Of a DNA stretch of 64,000 bases, positions 62,280 through 64,000 are shown one piece after another. Numbering within the stretch: position 1 is the first letter of the stretch; every line of letters begins with the position of its first letter. This DNA comes from Elusimicrobiota bacterium. Its GTDB lineage: Bacteria; Elusimicrobiota; Elusimicrobia; Elusimicrobiales; Elusimicrobiaceae. Both the position numbers and the translations under genes were made by a program. The stretch is taken from positions 1 to 64,000 of the forward strand of contig JAQXJI010000002.1 in assembly GCA_029008615.1 (NCBI GenBank), written 5' to 3'. Under the pieces are notes generated by a model. That model was not told the origin of the DNA and ran no database searches. It saw nothing but the letters and a program-made list of their open reading frames with translations.

Positions 62280-64000
62280 ATGTCTAAAATTTTTTCTTTT
62301 GACTTGGGCAGCGGTAGTATAGGGGAGTGCGTAAGAGATGGCGAGGAGATAAAACATTTAAGCAGTTTGCTTATTGATTCTGAATTTGCATCGCTTGTTT
62401 CGATTAGGCAGCAGCGACGCGCATTTAGGACGCGTCTTGCCCATAAAGCAAGGGAATCTTGGTGGATACAAATTGCACTTCAAGCCGGATTGGATATTCC
62501 GGGCGGGGATATTAAAAAGGACAGATTCGGCAATTATATTTTTTCAGCCGATGAAAGAATGCTGAGGGAGTTTCCCAAAGATAATGACGATACTGTTTAT
62601 AATTCCGCTTTATTGAGGATTGCTCTTATCCAAGGCCGCAAACTTGAAAGCTGGCAGATTTTTAAAGCCGTTTGGTCCGCTTTTCAGCACAGGGGTTATG
62701 AGTATAACAATTGGCAATCTGAAGAGGCCCTTTCTGAGGGAGAAAAAAAGTCAGAAAAAGAAGGCAAAGAAGCAAGCGAACTTTACAATAAAAAACTTGC
62801 TTTATTGCCGGAAGAATACCGTCTTCCTTGTTATTATGAAGCTTTTAAAATGGGCCTTTGGGATTATAAAACCAATAAGACTGTTAACCGGCTTCGTTCC
62901 GCAACTTTAAATGCAAGAAATAAAGACGGTAAGGAGCAGGTTATAGCCCCAAGAGCCATCGTGGAACTGGAGCTTCGTTTTTTGTTGGATAATGCAAAAA
63001 AACAATTTCCTGCTATCCCGGATACGGAATATGTTTTATATGGAACGAACAGAAAACCTCACGCCGGGCGCACAGACCATAATGCAAGAAAATATGAATC
63101 CGAAGGCCTTTTAGGGCAGAAAACTCCGCGCTTTGACAACAGGATAATAGGCAAATGTTCTTTAATACCGAGGCTCAATGTCTGCAAGTCGCAAGAGCCT
63201 TTAAGCATGGAAGTACGCTTTTTACTTGCTTTAAAAAATTTTCGTTTTATAAAAAACGGGGAAGTGTCTTCTTTTGATTTTGAAGAAATAAACGAATTAT
63301 TTTTTAAATACAAAGATGATTTGCCAAAAATAAAGCAAAATTATATAGGCAAAAGAGACTTAAAAAATTATCTTAAGTCAAAGGAATATGAGGCCTTTTC
63401 TGAAGATTATATCTTGGCTCCGAAAACGAGCGGACGCAGCCGTTTTTGCCGTCCTGCATTAAAAATTTTAAAAGAACTTATTTTATCTGGTAAGAATCCT
63501 CATGATTTTTATAAAGAAGTTGCGGAAAAAGTTACCAATATTGACGTCAAAAAAGGGCTTGTAAAGGAAGATTATAAATTTCTGCTTGCAATGCCTAATG
63601 ATTGGTACAGAATTCATATCCCAGACTTTAGGGAAGAAGATAAAAATTTATCAAAGGAAGAACGCTTGGCGAAAATTGACGATTTGCTTAGCTCAATAAG
63701 TAATGTTATAGTACGCCACCGCCTGATAATGTTAATGCGCCGCATAGAATATTTGGATAAAAAGTACGGTATGCCGGATTATTGCGTGTTAGAAATCGGC
63801 CGTGAAGAATTTATAAGCGAAAAAGAAAAAAACGAACTTAATGCTATTAATAAAAAAAATCAAAAACAGAATGAACAAGCTTATAACAGTTTAAAAAAAT
63901 ATGGTCTTACTATTTCCGGCGAGAATATGGAAAAATATAAATTATGCGAAGCTCAAAAATGGATAGATATTTATAATGTTTTCTCAGAAAAAAGAAATAT
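62280..64000 (+). CDS. cas9: Cas9 endonuclease, 5' part (runs off the window)
   Basis: 573 codons are visible with no stop. GGGGGG lies just before the ATG. RuvC-I is FSFDLGSGSIGECV (Asp8); the Arg-rich bridge helix is SIRQQRRAFRTRLAHKARES (41-60); the recognition-lobe signature AFQHRGYEYNNW is near 135-145; GRSRFCRP is at 385-392; and RuvC-II is YCVLEIGREEF with Glu505. HNH and PAM domains lie beyond the end. The RuvC-II position is close to that in about 1050-1100-residue Cas9s. The W-A/G-x usually after SIG is replaced by E-C. cas1, cas2 and the array are expected downstream but are not visible. Confidence 0.92.
   Translation, partial: MSKIFSFDLGSGSIGECVRDGEEIKHLSSLLIDSEFASLVSIRQQRRAFRTRLAHKARESWWIQIALQAGLDIPGGDIKKDRFGNYIFSADERMLREFPKDNDDTVYNSALLRIALIQGRKLESWQIFKAVWSAFQHRGYEYNNWQSEEALSEGEKKSEKEGKEASELYNKKLALLPEEYRLPCYYEAFKMGLWDYKTNKTVNRLRSATLNARNKDGKEQVIAPRAIVELELRFLLDNAKKQFPAIPDTEYVLYGTNRKPHAGRTDHNARKYESEGLLGQKTPRFDNRIIGKCSLIPRLNVCKSQEPLSMEVRFLLALKNFRFIKNGEVSSFDFEEINELFFKYKDDLPKIKQNYIGKRDLKNYLKSKEYEAFSEDYILAPKTSGRSRFCRPALKILKELILSGKNPHDFYKEVAEKVTNIDVKKGLVKEDYKFLLAMPNDWYRIHIPDFREEDKNLSKEERLAKIDDLLSSISNVIVRHRLIMLMRRIEYLDKKYGMPDYCVLEIGREEFISEKEKNELNAINKKNQKQNEQAYNSLKKYGLTISGENMEKYKLCEAQKWIDIYNVFSEKRN

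Noticed and set aside
62374-62910. Two short plus-strand frames inside the last gene
   Set aside because: They are out of frame with the continuous cas9 reading frame that starts at 62280 and stays open to the end of the window.
62136-64000. CRISPR array inside the window
   Set aside because: No repeated 30-40-nt units with spacers were seen anywhere; any array must lie beyond 64000.
62280-64000. IscB/IsrB instead of Cas9
   Set aside because: RuvC-II Glu is at residue 505 with a large lobe between, far longer than in IscB, and no PLMP domain precedes RuvC-I.

Overview
The window reads as one stretch of chromosome from a small-genome, fairly AT-rich, Gram-negative-type bacterium. It has a complete outer-membrane and lipid A gene set (bamA, ompH, lpxD, lpxC, fabZ, lpxA, lpxI), lipoproteins with lipoboxes, a prepilin peptidase with pilin-like genes, and a bactofilin/M23 cell-shape module. 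LpxI in place of LpxH, many short Cys-rich or pilin-like secreted proteins, Lys-Glu-Ala-rich proteins and the base composition are compatible with Elusimicrobiota. That assignment is inference from gene content only.

Layout. 1-7270: accessory region with an inverted-repeat element, a possible phase-variable promoter in front of a Cys-rich secreted protein, two lipocalin-like lipoproteins, an exported nitroreductase-like protein, a beta-barrel, a LysE exporter, a membrane-anchored ankyrin protein, and a structured RNA in front of a zinc-ribbon membrane protein. 7270-12500: tRNA-Leu, amidase, NIF3-like protein, M20 peptidase, pilin-like protein and prepilin peptidase. 12583-19772: leftward genes, including a probable unit tdh-kbl-znuA-znuC-znuB-nth that links threonine catabolism, zinc uptake and base-excision repair. 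19854-23700: EamA permease, lactate dehydrogenase, YbaK, then a second small accessory island with a lipoprotein, a zinc-ribbon/TM2 protein and the second copy of the structured RNA. 23981-31585: the bamA-to-lpxI operon. 31717-38300: ECF sigma/anti-sigma/periplasmic protein triad, rpmB, a trypsin-like protease, tRNA-Thr, the M23-bactofilin-SurA_N-PfkB operon and a thioredoxin lipoprotein. 38318-47473: one long leftward unit, addB-addA-ybaB-CoA-binding-AKR-SPL radical SAM, with a DNA-maintenance flavour. 47535-55821: transporters (UppP, CorA, AGCS, cation/H+ antiporter), a nucleoside phosphorylase, a TPR-kinase, and coupled murI-pgeF. 55924-62135: tRNAs (Gln, Ile, Pro), lysS, a peptide-binding lipoprotein, a C39 peptidase and CreD. 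62280 to the end: the 5' part of a divergent cas9 that runs off the window.

The two most unusual signals are as follows. (1) Two diverged copies of a roughly 200-nt RNA (6357-6559 plus; 23478-23677 minus) share four helices and a 9-10 bp pseudoknot whose two strands have changed together between copies. Each lies just upstream of a gene whose product starts MALIKCKECGK. (2) The truncated cas9 has an atypical RuvC-I block. A minus-strand promoter and a repeat-like hairpin lie in the short gap before it and could encode its tracrRNA. A third signal is a set of genes with a -10-like hexamer exactly 6 nt before ATG and no Shine-Dalgarno, suggesting leaderless mRNAs.
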